NCBI GenBank assembly: GCA_905205995.1
Contig: CAJLFU010000003.1
Span: forward strand, 13,457 to 77,456
Reading direction: 5' to 3'
DNA from: an uncultured Haemophilus sp.
GTDB taxonomy: Bacteria; Pseudomonadota; Gammaproteobacteria; Enterobacterales; Pasteurellaceae
Length of the DNA stretch: 64,000 bases
The notes beneath the pieces are model-generated. The model was not told the DNA's origin. It saw only the letters and a list, made by a program, of their open reading frames with translations, and did not search any database. The position numbers and the translations under genes were made by a program. This document shows, in pieces, positions 27,650 to 37,174 of the stretch; within the stretch, counting starts at the first letter, position 1; every line of letters begins with the position of its first letter.

Positions 27650-28864
27650 ATGAAATTACCAATTTATTTAGATTATGCAGCAACATGTCCAGTTGATGAA
27701 CGTGTGGCTAAAAAAATGATGGAATATTTAACCATTGATGGTGTATTCGGTAATCCAGCATCTCGTTCACATAAATTTGGCTGGCAAGCTGAAGAAGCCG
27801 TTGATATTGCACGTAATCAAATTGCGGATTTGATTGGCGCAGACTCACGTGAGATCGTGTTTACTTCTGGCGCAACAGAAGCAGATAACCTTGCAATTAA
27901 AGGTGCAGCGCACTTTTATCAAACAAAAGGTAAGCACATTATTACTTGCAAAACTGAACACAAAGCCGTATTGGATACTTGCCGTCAGTTAGAGCGTGAA
28001 GGCTTTGAAGTCACCTATTTAGATCCAGAAGAAAATGGTTTAATCGATCTTGAGAAATTTAAAGCAGCATTGCGTCCAGACACAATTGTTGTGTCAATTA
28101 TGCATGTGAATAATGAGATTGGCGTGATTCAAGATATTAAAGCAATTGGTGAGCTTTGCCGTGCAAACAAAACCATTTTCCACGTAGATGCAACACAAAG
28201 TGTAGGTAAAGTCGAAATCAATCTTGCGGAATTACAGGTTGATTTAATGTCAATGTCTAGCCACAAATTGTACGGACCAAAAGGGATTGGTGCACTATAT
28301 GTATGCCGTAAACCGCGTGTTCGTTTAGAAGCGATTATCCATGGTGGTGGTCACGAACGTGGTATGCGTTCAGGTACATTACCTGTACACCAAATTGTTG
28401 GTATGGGTGAAGCTTATCGCATTGCAAAAGAAGAAATGGATACTGAAATTCCACGTATTCGTGCTTTACGCGACCGTTTATACAATGGCCTTAAAGACAT
28501 TGAAGAAACTTATGTAAATGGTTCAATGGAACACCGTGTAGCAAATAATTTGAATATCAGCTTTAACTATGTTGAAGGTGAATCGTTAATGATGGCATTG
28601 CGTGATATTGCAGTTTCTTCAGGTTCCGCTTGTACGTCTGCAAGTTTAGAGCCATCTTATGTATTACGTGCATTAGGTCGTAATGATGAATTGGCACATA
28701 GCTCAATTCGTTTCACGCTTGGTCGTTGGACCACTGAAGAAGAAATTGATTACACCATTAATTTAATGCATGGTGCAGTAGCGAAACTTCGTGAATTATC
28801 GCCACTTTGGGATATGTTCAAAGAAGGTATTGATTTAAACACTATTGAGTGGGCAGCCCACTAA
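27650..28864 (+). CDS. iscS: Cysteine desulfurase IscS
   Basis: The 404-residue PLP enzyme takes sulfur from cysteine and passes it to IscU and to tRNA thiolation partners. PLP Lys lies in [13 protein letters not shown], the PLP-binding His in CKTEHKAV, and the persulfide Cys in [12 protein letters not shown] (about residue 328). The ATG at 27650 is chosen after GGAGTG; a GTG six bases earlier adds only two residues. Same length as E. coli IscS. Confidence 0.98.
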   Translation: MKLPIYLDYAATCPVDERVAKKMMEYLTIDGVFGNPASRSHKFGWQAEEAVDIARNQIADLIGADSREIVFTSGATEADNLAIKGAAHFYQTKGKHIITCKTEHKAVLDTCRQLEREGFEVTYLDPEENGLIDLEKFKAALRPDTIVVSIMHVNNEIGVIQDIKAIGELCRANKTIFHVDATQSVGKVEINLAELQVDLMSMSSHKLYGPKGIGALYVCRKPRVRLEAIIHGGGHERGMRSGTLPVHQIVGMGEAYRIAKEEMDTEIPRIRALRDRLYNGLKDIEETYVNGSMEHRVANNLNISFNYVEGESLMMALRDIAVSSGSACTSASLEPSYVLRALGRNDELAHSSIRFTLGRWTTEEEIDYTINLMHGAVAKLRELSPLWDMFKEGIDLNTIEWAAH

Positions 28865-28918
28865 TTTTCAAGGCGGCTTGACCGCCTGATAGCAACTTAT
28901 TTAGGAAAGGAAAAGAAA

Positions 28919-29302
28919 ATGGCATACAGCGAAAAAGTTATCGATCATTACGAAAATCCACGCAATGTTGGTTCAATGGACAAAAAAGATAATTCTGTGG
29001 GAACCGGCATGGTGGGCGCGCCAGCTTGTGGTGACGTTATGCAGTTACAAATCAAAGTAAATGACAGTGGCATTATTGAAGATGCAAAATTCAAAACTTA
29101 TGGTTGTGGTTCAGCAATCGCTTCTAGCTCTTTAATTACCGAATGGGTAAAAGGCAAATCTTTAGATGAAGCTGGCGCAATTAAAAACAGCCAAATTGCG
29201 GAAGAACTTGAATTACCACCGGTAAAAGTTCATTGCTCAATCTTAGCAGAAGACGCAATTAAAGCCGCCATTGCAGACTACAAAAATAAACAAGGTAAGT
29301 AA
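28919..29302 (+). CDS. iscU: Fe-S cluster scaffold IscU
   Basis: The 127-residue scaffold has its three ligand cysteines at 37 (GAPACGDV), 63 (YGCGSAIAS) and 106 (VHCSILAED), with Asp39 stabilising release, plus the HscA recognition motif LPPVK. It lies 54 bases after iscS. Downstream a paired uptake-signal hairpin and two extra genes separate it from iscA, unlike the usual direct iscU-iscA order. Confidence 0.98.
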   Translation: MAYSEKVIDHYENPRNVGSMDKKDNSVGTGMVGAPACGDVMQLQIKVNDSGIIEDAKFKTYGCGSAIASSSLITEWVKGKSLDEAGAIKNSQIAEELELPPVKVHCSILAEDAIKAAIADYKNKQGK

Positions 29303-29305
29303 TCA

Positions 29306-29333
29306 AAAGTGCGGTCGAAAATGACCGCACTTT
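29306..29333 (+). terminator. Paired uptake-signal hairpin after iscU
   Basis: AAAGTGCGGTC (29306-29316) pairs with GACCGCACTTT (29323-29333), loop GAAAAT. Only TATACTTC follows, so it is a weak terminator at best and could dampen the rest of isc. Confidence 0.55.
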
Positions 29334-29386
29334 ATACTTCATATATGAGCGTCGAGAAATTAAGCTCTTAGAAAGGTGCAGTTGTC

Positions 29387-29839
29387 ATGACGTTAGAGAA
29401 AAAAATTGCGATTGCTAGTGTGGTATTATGTTTGCTTACATCACTTGCATTTTCCATTTATTTGGTATTTGTAGCTTCCTATTTGGATGAAGCAGAAACT
29501 TCAGTTCGGATTCAGATATTTTTTGGTATCCTAGCGTTGTCTTGGGGAGCAATGATTGCATCGTTTATTTTATATACGAGATTACGTAGTGCAGCAGTAT
29601 CAGCGGCAGCTTTGCTTGCATTTGCTATCTATGTGCTACTTATTTATTTATTTGTAAAAGATAGCGCTTCAGATGGCGTATATATCTGGCTTGCATATTC
29701 TGTTTGGTGTGTAGTTTGCTTTGGATTATCAATTTTAATAGTGCTATTTAAGCCGACAATTTTTACTTGCTCAGCAAAATCAGCATTTTTCTCAACACTC
29801 ATTATCAATGCAGCTTCTTTATCAATTGTGATACTTTAG
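29387..29839 (+). CDS. Multi-span membrane protein inserted in isc operon, copy 1
   Basis: The 150-residue, strongly hydrophobic protein has about five predicted spans (residues 7-30, 42-64, 69-90, 97-121 and 132-150) with small charged loops (YTRLRSAA). It has no Cys-rich metal site, signal peptidase site or enzyme motif. It is a paralogue of the next gene, with near-identical first 17 residues and a shared SAKSAFFSTLIIN block near the C-terminus but a diverged middle. I do not recognise the family. It lies between iscU and iscA in the same direction; a GAAAGG ribosome site precedes ATG. Co-transcription suggests but does not prove a link with Fe-S assembly. Confidence 0.7.
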   Translation: MTLEKKIAIASVVLCLLTSLAFSIYLVFVASYLDEAETSVRIQIFFGILALSWGAMIASFILYTRLRSAAVSAAALLAFAIYVLLIYLFVKDSASDGVYIWLAYSVWCVVCFGLSILIVLFKPTIFTCSAKSAFFSTLIINAASLSIVIL

Positions 29840-29857
29840 ACTGTGTAGGAACAATTT

Positions 29858-30337
29858 ATGTCTATGACATTAGAGAAAAAAATTGCCATTGCTAGTGTGG
29901 TATTATGTTTGCTTACACCACTTGTATTTTCCATTCATTTGGTCTTTGCAGATTCCGATTTGTTGGCTCAACCAGAACCACCTTTAGGTCAGATTCTGTT
30001 GTTTTTTGGTAGCCTAGCTTGGTTTACTGGCCCAATGATCGCATCGTTTATTTTATATACAAGATTACGTAGTGCTGCCGTAACTTCTGCGGCTTTGTTG
30101 GCTCTTGCTCTTTATGCATTCCTTTCTTATTCACTTTCAAGAGATGGTGTTCAGGACGGTAGCCTTATTTGGGTTATATATTTAGTTTGGGGTGCAGCTT
30201 GCTTTGTATTGTCAAGTTTAATTGTGCTCTTTAAGCCTGCAATTTTTATCCGCTCCGCAAAATCAGCATTTTTCTCAACACTCATTATCAACCTATTGGC
30301 GGCACCTTTAGCAATAATGATATTTAAAACTATGTAG
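29858..30337 (+). CDS. Multi-span membrane protein inserted in isc operon, copy 2
   Basis: The 159-residue paralogue of the preceding gene starts 18 bases after it and ends 9 bases before iscA. The predicted topology is the same; the second loop differs (ADSDLLAQPEPP, acidic/Pro) and the C-terminus is longer. Its start region (GTAGGAAC..., then ATGTCTATGACATTA) closely resembles the iscA start region (GTAGGAAT..., then ATGTCTATAACATTA), so the duplication or insertion boundary probably used this sequence. Function is unknown. Confidence 0.7.
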   Translation: MSMTLEKKIAIASVVLCLLTPLVFSIHLVFADSDLLAQPEPPLGQILLFFGSLAWFTGPMIASFILYTRLRSAAVTSAALLALALYAFLSYSLSRDGVQDGSLIWVIYLVWGAACFVLSSLIVLFKPAIFIRSAKSAFFSTLIINLLAAPLAIMIFKTM

Positions 30338-30346
30338 GAATAGATC

Positions 30347-30670
30347 ATGTCTATAACATTAACTGAAAAAGCAGCAGAACGAGTTCGCACTTTTCTTGAA
30401 AATCGTGGAAAAGGCATTGGTTTACGCTTAGGTGTGAAAACATCAGGTTGTTCGGGTTTAGGCTATGTGCTTGAATTCGTGGATGTGCTCAATGATGACG
30501 ATCTTGTTTTTGAGCAGCATGGCGTAAAAGTCATAGTCGATCCAAAAAGCTTGGTTTATTTAAATGGCATCGAGCTAGATTACGTTAAAGAAGGCTTGAA
30601 TGAAGGCTTTAAATATAACAACCCGAACGTGAAAGAGTCTTGCGGTTGTGGTGAGAGTTTCCACGTTTAA
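30347..30670 (+). CDS. iscA: Fe-S carrier/assembly protein IscA
   Basis: The 107-residue A-type carrier has Cys35 (SGCSGLGY), Cys99 and Cys101 (SCGCGESF) for cluster or iron binding. It starts [17 protein letters not shown] as in the family. A TAGGAAT ribosome site lies before ATG and hscB follows after 9 bases. Confidence 0.97.
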   Translation: MSITLTEKAAERVRTFLENRGKGIGLRLGVKTSGCSGLGYVLEFVDVLNDDDLVFEQHGVKVIVDPKSLVYLNGIELDYVKEGLNEGFKYNNPNVKESCGCGESFHV

Positions 30671-30679
30671 GGAATAGAA

Positions 30680-31201
30680 ATGACCAATCCTTTTGCTATT
30701 TTTGATTTGCCCGTTGCTTTTAATGTTGATCAAGCCCTTTTGTCTGAACGCTATTTAGTGCTTCAAAAGAGCTTGCACCCTGATAATTTTGTTACGGCAG
30801 ATGCGCAAGAACAACGTATCGCAATGCAAAAGTCGACAGAAGTTAATGATGCATTAAAAACTTTGAAAGACCCGATTCTACGCGCAGAAGCAATTATTGC
30901 ATTAAATACGGGAAAAGCACAGGATTTAGAGCAAAAGAGCACACAAGATATGGCATTCCTAATGCAGCAATTAGAATGGCGAGAAGAGCTTGAAAATATT
31001 GAGCAAAGCCAGGATGAAAATGCATTAGAATCCTTTGCGAAACGCGTTAAAAAAGAAACAAAAGAAATGTTGACCGCACTTGAAGAACAACTGAATGAGC
31101 AACAATGGTCAACTGCTGCACAGTTCTGTGATAAATTACGTTTTCTAAAAAAATTGGCGGATGAAATTAGCCAAGTAGAAGAACGTCTATTTGAATTATA
31201 A
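30680..31201 (+). CDS. hscB: Co-chaperone HscB
   Basis: The 173-residue J-type co-chaperone brings IscU to HscA. The J-domain (residues 1-75) contains LQKSLHPDNFVTAD, with the HPD motif that stimulates the Hsp70 ATPase, followed by a C-terminal three-helix domain binding IscU. Length is as in E. coli (171). A terminator-like hairpin follows. Confidence 0.96.
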   Translation: MTNPFAIFDLPVAFNVDQALLSERYLVLQKSLHPDNFVTADAQEQRIAMQKSTEVNDALKTLKDPILRAEAIIALNTGKAQDLEQKSTQDMAFLMQQLEWREELENIEQSQDENALESFAKRVKKETKEMLTALEEQLNEQQWSTAAQFCDKLRFLKKLADEISQVEERLFEL

Positions 31202-31206
31202 TCTTG

Positions 31207-31229
31207 AGGGCGTTTAATACGCCCTTTTC
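31207..31229 (+). terminator. Weak terminator after hscB
   Basis: AGGGCGT (31207-31213) pairs with ACGCCCT (31219-31225), followed by TTTTC... Short stem and T run; likely partial. Confidence 0.55.
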
Positions 31230-31275
31230 GCTATTGATAAATGGGTAATAGCCCTCATACTAATGAAACTCGATT

Positions 31276-31962
31276 ATGCAAACTTTAGAACAACTGACTG
31301 ATGCCTCAAAATCTGCTTGGGGAACCATTTCCCAATGGATTGAGCATGCTCGTAATCATTGTGATGTGATTAAAAAAGATCAATCTAGTGCAGAACGTGA
31401 GCTTTTCACCATGCAAATGCCCACTTCTTCTCCAATGGGAGCGGTCATTTATGAAACTGGCGGCATTTTAATCCATCATGGTTGGTTGCGTATATTGGGG
31501 TCAGGCAGTTTTAAATTACCACGTGGATTAATGGACTGGAATTTCAGCAAATCCTTTAATCAATCAGGTGATAAACCCAAATATTTGCTCGTTGCAGACG
31601 ATGTCATTGGTGGTTATTTTGCTTTAAATGGTGGCTCTTTAGGTTCTAATCTTGGCAAGATTTATTATTTTTCGCCAAAAGACTTAACTTGGCATGATTT
31701 AAATTTTACCTATACAGATTTCTTGGCTTGGGCATTAAATGGTGATATTGAGGCATTTTACCAAAATCTGTTTTGGCAAAATTGGCAAGAAGATGTAAAA
31801 CAACTCGATGGTAATCACATGATTGTTTTTACACCAGAGCTTTCAGAAAATAAGACGACTGATATTAATCAGCGTGAACGACGCGAAGTCAACATTGAAA
31901 CCCATTACAATGCAAGTTTCACTGAACAAGATAAATTTGCACAAGCTTATTCAGTGGCATAA
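31276..31962 (+). CDS. DUF2625 family protein
   Basis: The 228-residue cytoplasmic protein, without signal peptide or spans, matches DUF2625 by its central blocks ILGSGSFKLPRGLMDWN, LLVADDVIGGYFALNGG and LGKIYYFSPKDLTWHDLNFTYTDFLAW. The layout recalls SMI1/KNR4-like proteins, but that link is only a resemblance. Its function is unknown. I recall H. influenzae having a gene of this kind at the same place between hscB and hscA, so it looks like an old Pasteurellaceae addition to isc. Confidence 0.75.
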   Translation: MQTLEQLTDASKSAWGTISQWIEHARNHCDVIKKDQSSAERELFTMQMPTSSPMGAVIYETGGILIHHGWLRILGSGSFKLPRGLMDWNFSKSFNQSGDKPKYLLVADDVIGGYFALNGGSLGSNLGKIYYFSPKDLTWHDLNFTYTDFLAWALNGDIEAFYQNLFWQNWQEDVKQLDGNHMIVFTPELSENKTTDINQRERREVNIETHYNASFTEQDKFAQAYSVA

Positions 31963-32002
31963 CGAGCCCTTAACGAATTAATTATTAGAGATAAAAAGAG
32001 AT

Positions 32003-33859
32003 ATGGCATTACTCCAAATTGCAGAGCCAGGACAAACGGCTGCACCACATCAACATCGTCTTGCGGTAGGGATTGATTTAGGTACAACGAATTCTTTAGT
32101 TGCCGCTGTGCGTAGCGGTCAAGCTACCATTTTGAATGACGAACAAGATAGAAGCCTTGTGCCTTCAGTCGTTTACTATGGTGAAAATGAAAAACTTGTT
32201 GGTACAGAAGCATTTGCAAAAGCTGCAATTGATCCTAAAAATACGATTATTTCTGTGAAACGTCTAATTGGACGTAGTCTTGGTGATGTGCAAGCTCGTT
32301 ATGCTAATTTGCCCTATGAGTTTGTGGCAAGTGAAAATGGGTTGCCATTATTGGTGACGCATCAAGGTAAAAAAAGCCCAATTGAAGTCTCTGCGGATAT
32401 TTTATCTCGTTTAAATCATATTGCTGAACAGCGCCTTGCAGGTGAGCTTTCTGGCGTGGTGATTACCGTACCTGCTTATTTTGATGATGCTCAACGCCAA
32501 AGTACGAAAGATGCAGCACGTCTTGCAGGGTTAAATGTATTACGTTTATTAAATGAACCCACCGCTGCAGCAGTCGCTTATGGTTTAGATAGCGGAAAAG
32601 AAGGTGTCATTGCTGTTTATGACTTAGGTGGCGGTACCTTTGATATCTCAATTTTACGCTTATCTAAAGGTGTATTTGAAGTCTTAGCAACAGGTGGAGA
32701 TACAGCCTTAGGTGGTGATGATTTTGACCATTTAATTGCAGATTGGATTGTTGAGCAAGCGGGTATTCAACCACAAAATGTAAATGAGCAGCGTGAGCTT
32801 TTAAGCTTAGCGACTCAAACTAAAATTGCTTTAACGAGTGAGCAAAGTGCGGTCATTTCTTGGCGCGGATTTGAAGGTGAGTTAAGTCGTGAGCAATTCA
32901 ATGAATTAATCCACTCATTGGTAAAACGTTCTTTATTAACCTGTCGTCGAGCATTGAAAGATGCGCATGTTGAAGCTGAAGATGTGCAAGAAGTGGTTAT
33001 GGTTGGAGGCTCAACTCGCGTGCCTTACGTACGTGAGCAAGTAGGCGAATTCTTCGGTAAAACACCATTAACCTCTATCGACCCAGATAAAGTAGTGGCC
33101 TTAGGTGCGGCAATTCAAGCGGATATTTTAGTGGGCAACAAAAATGACAGCGATATGTTGTTACTCGATGTTGTGCCGCTTTCTTTAGGTATTGAAACCA
33201 TGGGTGGTTTAGTGGAGAAAATTATTCCACGTAATACCACGATTCCAGTGGCTCGCGCGCAAGAATTTACCACTTTTAAAGATGGTCAAACTGCGATGAC
33301 GGTACATGTGGTACAAGGTGAACGTGAGTTAGTGGATGATTGCCGTTCCTTAGGTCGTTTTACGTTGCGTGGTATTCCGCCAATGGTAGCAGGCGCGGCC
33401 CATATTCGTGTGACTTATCAAGTGGATGCAGACGGTCTATTAAGTGTAACCGCCATGGAAAAATCCACAAAAGTCCAAGCGTCGATTCAAATTAAGCCTT
33501 CTTATGGTTTAACGGATGAAGAAGTAACGGCAATGATTAAAGCTTCTTTTGATAATGCACAAGATGATATGCAAGCCCGTGAATTAGCCGAGCAACGTGT
33601 TGAGGCTGATCGTGTGATTGAAAGCGTGATTGTGGCATTACAACAAGATGGGGCTGAATTATTAACCGAAGCTGAATTCCACCAAATTGAAAATGCATTG
33701 AAACAATTAATGAATGTAAAAGAAGGAACTGATCGTCATGCTATTGTTCAGGGAATCAAAGCTCTTGATGTCGCGACTCAAGAATTTGCGGCAAGACGAA
33801 TGAATAAATCCATTAATCAAGCGCTGACAGGTAAATCTGTATCAGATATTGAGCAATAA
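32003..33859 (+). CDS. hscA: Fe-S cluster assembly chaperone HscA (Hsp70 family)
   Basis: The 618-residue specialised Hsp70 binds the LPPVK motif of IscU and drives cluster transfer. The ATPase domain has [14 protein letters not shown] (about residue 24), the connecting [10 protein letters not shown] phosphate motif and [10 protein letters not shown]; the substrate domain starts near residue 390. Length is near E. coli HscA (616). An uptake signal lies within the gene. Confidence 0.97.
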   Translation: MALLQIAEPGQTAAPHQHRLAVGIDLGTTNSLVAAVRSGQATILNDEQDRSLVPSVVYYGENEKLVGTEAFAKAAIDPKNTIISVKRLIGRSLGDVQARYANLPYEFVASENGLPLLVTHQGKKSPIEVSADILSRLNHIAEQRLAGELSGVVITVPAYFDDAQRQSTKDAARLAGLNVLRLLNEPTAAAVAYGLDSGKEGVIAVYDLGGGTFDISILRLSKGVFEVLATGGDTALGGDDFDHLIADWIVEQAGIQPQNVNEQRELLSLATQTKIALTSEQSAVISWRGFEGELSREQFNELIHSLVKRSLLTCRRALKDAHVEAEDVQEVVMVGGSTRVPYVREQVGEFFGKTPLTSIDPDKVVALGAAIQADILVGNKNDSDMLLLDVVPLSLGIETMGGLVEKIIPRNTTIPVARAQEFTTFKDGQTAMTVHVVQGERELVDDCRSLGRFTLRGIPPMVAGAAHIRVTYQVDADGLLSVTAMEKSTKVQASIQIKPSYGLTDEEVTAMIKASFDNAQDDMQARELAEQRVEADRVIESVIVALQQDGAELLTEAEFHQIENALKQLMNVKEGTDRHAIVQGIKALDVATQEFAARRMNKSINQALTGKSVSDIEQ

Positions 33860-33904
33860 AGTGCGGTTATAAATTAACGAGTTTTTTATATTGAGGAAAG
33901 TAAT

Positions 33905-34246
33905 ATGCCAAAAGTGATTTTTTTACCAAATGAAGAATTCTGTCCAGAGGGTATGGTAGTTGATGCAGCAGCAGGCGACAACTTATTAGAAGTGGCGCAT
34001 AATGCGGGTGTGGAAATTCATCATGCTTGCGATGGTTCTTGTGCTTGTACAACATGTCATGTAGTTATTCGTGAAGGGTTTGATTCATTAAATGAAGCGA
34101 GCGATCAAGAAGAAGATATGCTAGATAAAGCATGGGGCTTAGAAATGGATAGCCGCCTTTCTTGCCAATGTGTCGTGGGCGATGAAGATTTAGTGGTGGA
34201 AATCCCTAAATATAATATCAACCATGCGAATGAGGCGGCTCACTAA
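33905..34246 (+). CDS. fdx: [2Fe-2S] ferredoxin of the isc system
   Basis: The 113-residue electron donor for cluster assembly has the adrenodoxin-type ligands [12 protein letters not shown] (Cys42, 48, 51) and Cys87 in LSCQC. It starts [16 protein letters not shown]. It overlaps iscX by one base (TAATG). Confidence 0.97.
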   Translation: MPKVIFLPNEEFCPEGMVVDAAAGDNLLEVAHNAGVEIHHACDGSCACTTCHVVIREGFDSLNEASDQEEDMLDKAWGLEMDSRLSCQCVVGDEDLVVEIPKYNINHANEAAH

Positions 34247-34440
34247 TGAAATGGACTGATGCACAACTTATTGCAGAAGAGCTGTATGATCGTAATCCAG
34301 ATTTAGATCCTAAAACGGTACGTTTCACGGATTTGCATAAGTGGATTTGTGAACTAGACGGTTTTGATGATGATCCAATGAAATCTAACGAGAGTATTCT
34401 GGAAGCGATTTTGTTGAAATGGTTAGATGAATACGAGTAA
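34246..34440 (+). CDS. iscX: Fe-S assembly protein IscX
   Basis: The 64-residue acidic protein starts [33 protein letters not shown], the IscX/YfhJ signature. It binds IscS and iron and tunes cluster synthesis. It is the last gene of the operon, overlapping the fdx stop and followed by a terminator. Confidence 0.96.
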   Translation: MKWTDAQLIAEELYDRNPDLDPKTVRFTDLHKWICELDGFDDDPMKSNESILEAILLKWLDEYE

Positions 34441-34454
34441 TCGATTAGATTAAT

Positions 34455-34484
34455 AAAGCGAGCTGAGAGGCTCGCTTTTTGTTT
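34455..34484 (+). terminator. isc operon terminator
   Basis: AAAGCGAGC pairs with GCTCGCTTT around TGAGAG (34455-34478), then TTGTTTT. Confidence 0.85.
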
Positions 34485-34503
34485 TGAGAATTCATTCCAA
34501 AAT

Positions 34504-34541
34504 AAAACCGCACTTTATCACTAAAGTGCGGTTATTTTTAT
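34504..34541. terminator. Paired uptake-signal terminator between isc and mgl
   Basis: AACCGCACTTTA and TAAAGTGCGGTT pair around TCAC. T runs flank it on both strands, so it can end the mgl transcript from the right and back up the isc terminator. Confidence 0.8.
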
Positions 34542-34553
34542 CGTTGTTTTTAA

Positions 34554-35564
34554 TTATTTTTTCTTTGCGTATTTTAAGGAGTCAATAGCAACCGCGAGGA
34601 TGATAATGCTACCTTTAATGATATATTGCCAGTAAGGGTTTACACCGATGTAAGTTAAACCATAGTTAATTACGGTGAAGATGATAACGCCAGTGATTAC
34701 GCCGATAACAGTACCCACACCACCAGCGAAAGATACGCCACCAACCACGCAAGCGGCAATCGCATCTAATTCATACATGAAACCGAGGTTGTTGGTAGCA
34801 CTACCGATACGGCCAGCTTCTAACATACCACCGAATGCATAGAACATACCAGCAATCATGTAAATCACAACAAGGTTACGCGCTACGTTTACGCCAGACA
34901 CTTTTGCTGCTTCAGGGTTACCACCGATAGCAAAGATATTTTTACCGAAGCGTGTTTTATTCCACATTACCCAAACTAAGAATGCACAAATTGCCGCATA
35001 AATAGTGATGTAGGATAATTTGAATGAACCGAGTCTAAAGAAGCCTTGTGCGAAGTTAGAGAAAGATTCACTGAAGCCTGCAATTGGTGAGCCGCCTACG
35101 CCATCATAATAAAGTGAGTTGAAACCGTAAACGATGATCATGGTACCCATGGTTGCAATGAACGGAGTTACATTGAGATAAGCGATAACTAAACCATTTA
35201 CCAAGCCGATTACAGCACCTACCGCACAAACAGTAAGGATAACGACTGGAATAGGAATTTCACCTAAATCCGGGAACACGCGGTTCATGTTTTCCATTGA
35301 TTGTAAGAGGGTAGCAGAAATAACCGCTGCTAAACCGACTTGGCGACCGGCTGATAAGTCGGTACCTTGAGTGATTAGCAAGCCTGCAACACCAAGAGCG
35401 ATAATGAGACGGACGGATGATTGAGTTAAAATGTTACTAAAGTTGCGAACATTTAAGAATGTTGGATCTTGTGCGATGATGATGCCAAGTAAAATCAACA
35501 ACACAAAATAAATCGCATTTTGTTTTAAGAAATCGAATGATTTATTTTTTGGTAAGGCACTCAT
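34554..35564 (-). CDS. mglC: Galactose/methyl-galactoside ABC permease MglC
   Basis: The 336-residue inner-membrane permease has about ten spans; it belongs to the ribose/galactose (BPD_transp_2) family. Conserved blocks include LGVAGLLITQGTDLSAGRQVG and AACVVGGVSFAGGVGTVIG. Length equals E. coli MglC (336). It follows mglA by 18 bases and ends the operon. Confidence 0.95.
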   Translation of the reverse strand: MSALPKNKSFDFLKQNAIYFVLLILLGIIIAQDPTFLNVRNFSNILTQSSVRLIIALGVAGLLITQGTDLSAGRQVGLAAVISATLLQSMENMNRVFPDLGEIPIPVVILTVCAVGAVIGLVNGLVIAYLNVTPFIATMGTMIIVYGFNSLYYDGVGGSPIAGFSESFSNFAQGFFRLGSFKLSYITIYAAICAFLVWVMWNKTRFGKNIFAIGGNPEAAKVSGVNVARNLVVIYMIAGMFYAFGGMLEAGRIGSATNNLGFMYELDAIAACVVGGVSFAGGVGTVIGVITGVIIFTVINYGLTYIGVNPYWQYIIKGSIIILAVAIDSLKYAKKK

Positions 35565-35582
35565 AATTTGTTCCTTTATGAT

Positions 35583-37097
35583 TTATAAATATTTTGCGGC
35601 AAGTTGCAAAATTTCTTCTTGAGACGTTTTTGCCGTTTCAACGATGCCGGCAACACGACCATTACTCATGACCAAAATTCGGTCTGTTACGCCTAATAGT
35701 TCCGGCATTTCTGATGAAATCATAATGATGCCTTTATCTTTTTTAGCGAGTTCTTGAATGAGCTGATAAATTTCGAATTTTGCCCCAATATCAATACCAC
35801 GAGTTGGTTCGTCGAGCATTAAAATATCTGGTTGGGTTAAAAGCCAACGGCCGATAATGACTTTTTGTTGGTTACCACCAGAAAGCGATCCAATCGTTGT
35901 TTTGTGAGAAGGTGTTTTCACGTTCATCGCATCAATCACCCATTGTGTATCGCTCGACATTTTTTTGTTGCTGAGCAATTTCCATGGGGTGAGGTAAGAT
36001 TTCATATTTGAAATCAAAGAGTTAAATTCAATACTTAGGTTTGAATAAATCCCGGTTGAACGACGTTCCTCAGTCACCAAAGCAAAACCGTGGTTAATCG
36101 CCTCAAGTGCGGTATGATTTTTCACGATTTTTCCATTGAGTTTGATCGTCCCTTCTTTTAATTCGCGTACACCAAAAATGGCTTCCACAATATCGGTTCG
36201 TTTTGCACCAACAAGACCTGCAATACCTAAAATTTCACCTTTGCGTAAATTAAAGGAAACATCTTGAATGGAAGGTTGATTCACCGCAGTTAAATGTTCC
36301 ACTTCAAGCGTGATTTCTTTTGGTACGTTAGTTCTTTCAGGGAAACGTTGTGTTAATTCACGGCCTACCATCATTGAAACAATTTCTTCCATGGTGGTGC
36401 CTTTAACTTGAACGGTATTGATCCATTTACCATCACGAAGAATGGTGATTTCATCACAAATTTTGAAGATTTCATCCATTTTGTGTGAAATATAGATAAT
36501 GCCACAACCGCGATCTTTTAATTTTTGAATAATTTTGAAAAGATGTTCCACTTCTTTTTCTGAAAGTGAGGATGTTGGCTCATCCATAATTACGATTTTA
36601 GCGTTATAAGAGAACGCTTTCGCAATTTCGATCATCTGCATTTGTGAAACGGAAAGTTTGGCCACTTTTTCTTTTGGATCAACATCAATATCCAATTCAT
36701 CGAAAATCGCTTTGGTATCACGATACATTTTGGCGTGATCCACAAAAGGACCTTTAAGTGGGTAGCGACCCAACCATAGGTTATCCATTACACTGGTTTG
36801 ACGCACCAAGTTAAGTTCTTGGTGAACCATTGAAATCCCATTTTCAAGGGCTTCTTTTGATGTTTTAAAATCAACAGGTTTGCCTAAGAATAAAATTTCA
36901 CCTTCGTCTTTTGCATAAATTCCGAAGAGGCATTTTAATAATGTAGATTTACCCGCCCCGTTTTCGCCCATCAAGGCATGAACAGAGTGAGAACGAACTG
37001 TTAGATTGGCGTGATCAAGGGCTTTTACACCGGGGAAAGACTTACTGACATCCGTCATTGTCAGTAGTACATCACTGTCTTGGGTTTGAGTTGTCAT
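35583..37097 (-). CDS. mglA: Galactose/methyl-galactoside ABC ATPase MglA
   Basis: The 504-residue ATPase has two ABC domains, the sugar-importer layout. The first has Walker [13 protein letters not shown] and [15 protein letters not shown] with MDEPTSS; the second has a degenerate Walker A ([11 protein letters not shown]) and a clear [14 protein letters not shown] signature with [12 protein letters not shown] 37097 is chosen because GAGG lies before it and the protein then aligns with E. coli MglA (506); upstream TTG/ATG codons add odd residues. Confidence 0.95.
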   Translation of the reverse strand: MTTQTQDSDVLLTMTDVSKSFPGVKALDHANLTVRSHSVHALMGENGAGKSTLLKCLFGIYAKDEGEILFLGKPVDFKTSKEALENGISMVHQELNLVRQTSVMDNLWLGRYPLKGPFVDHAKMYRDTKAIFDELDIDVDPKEKVAKLSVSQMQMIEIAKAFSYNAKIVIMDEPTSSLSEKEVEHLFKIIQKLKDRGCGIIYISHKMDEIFKICDEITILRDGKWINTVQVKGTTMEEIVSMMVGRELTQRFPERTNVPKEITLEVEHLTAVNQPSIQDVSFNLRKGEILGIAGLVGAKRTDIVEAIFGVRELKEGTIKLNGKIVKNHTALEAINHGFALVTEERRSTGIYSNLSIEFNSLISNMKSYLTPWKLLSNKKMSSDTQWVIDAMNVKTPSHKTTIGSLSGGNQQKVIIGRWLLTQPDILMLDEPTRGIDIGAKFEIYQLIQELAKKDKGIIMISSEMPELLGVTDRILVMSNGRVAGIVETAKTSQEEILQLAAKYL

Positions 37098-37110
37098 ATC
37101 CAACCTCATC

Positions 37111-37147
37111 AAAAAAGGGGAAAGGGAATTTGGGTTTCCTTTCCCCT
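37111..37147 (-). terminator. Hairpin between mglB and mglA
   Basis: On the minus strand AGGGGAAAGG pairs with CCCTTTCCCCT, followed by TTTTTT. It sits after the binding-protein gene and probably gives mglB an excess over mglAC. Confidence 0.75.
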
Positions 37148-37174
37148 AAAATTAAAGAAAAGCAATAGATTTTC

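Noticed and set aside
28866..28890. GGCGG/CCGCC hairpin between iscS and iscU as a terminator
   Set aside because: The stem is only five pairs and no T run follows. It may be a minor processing signal.
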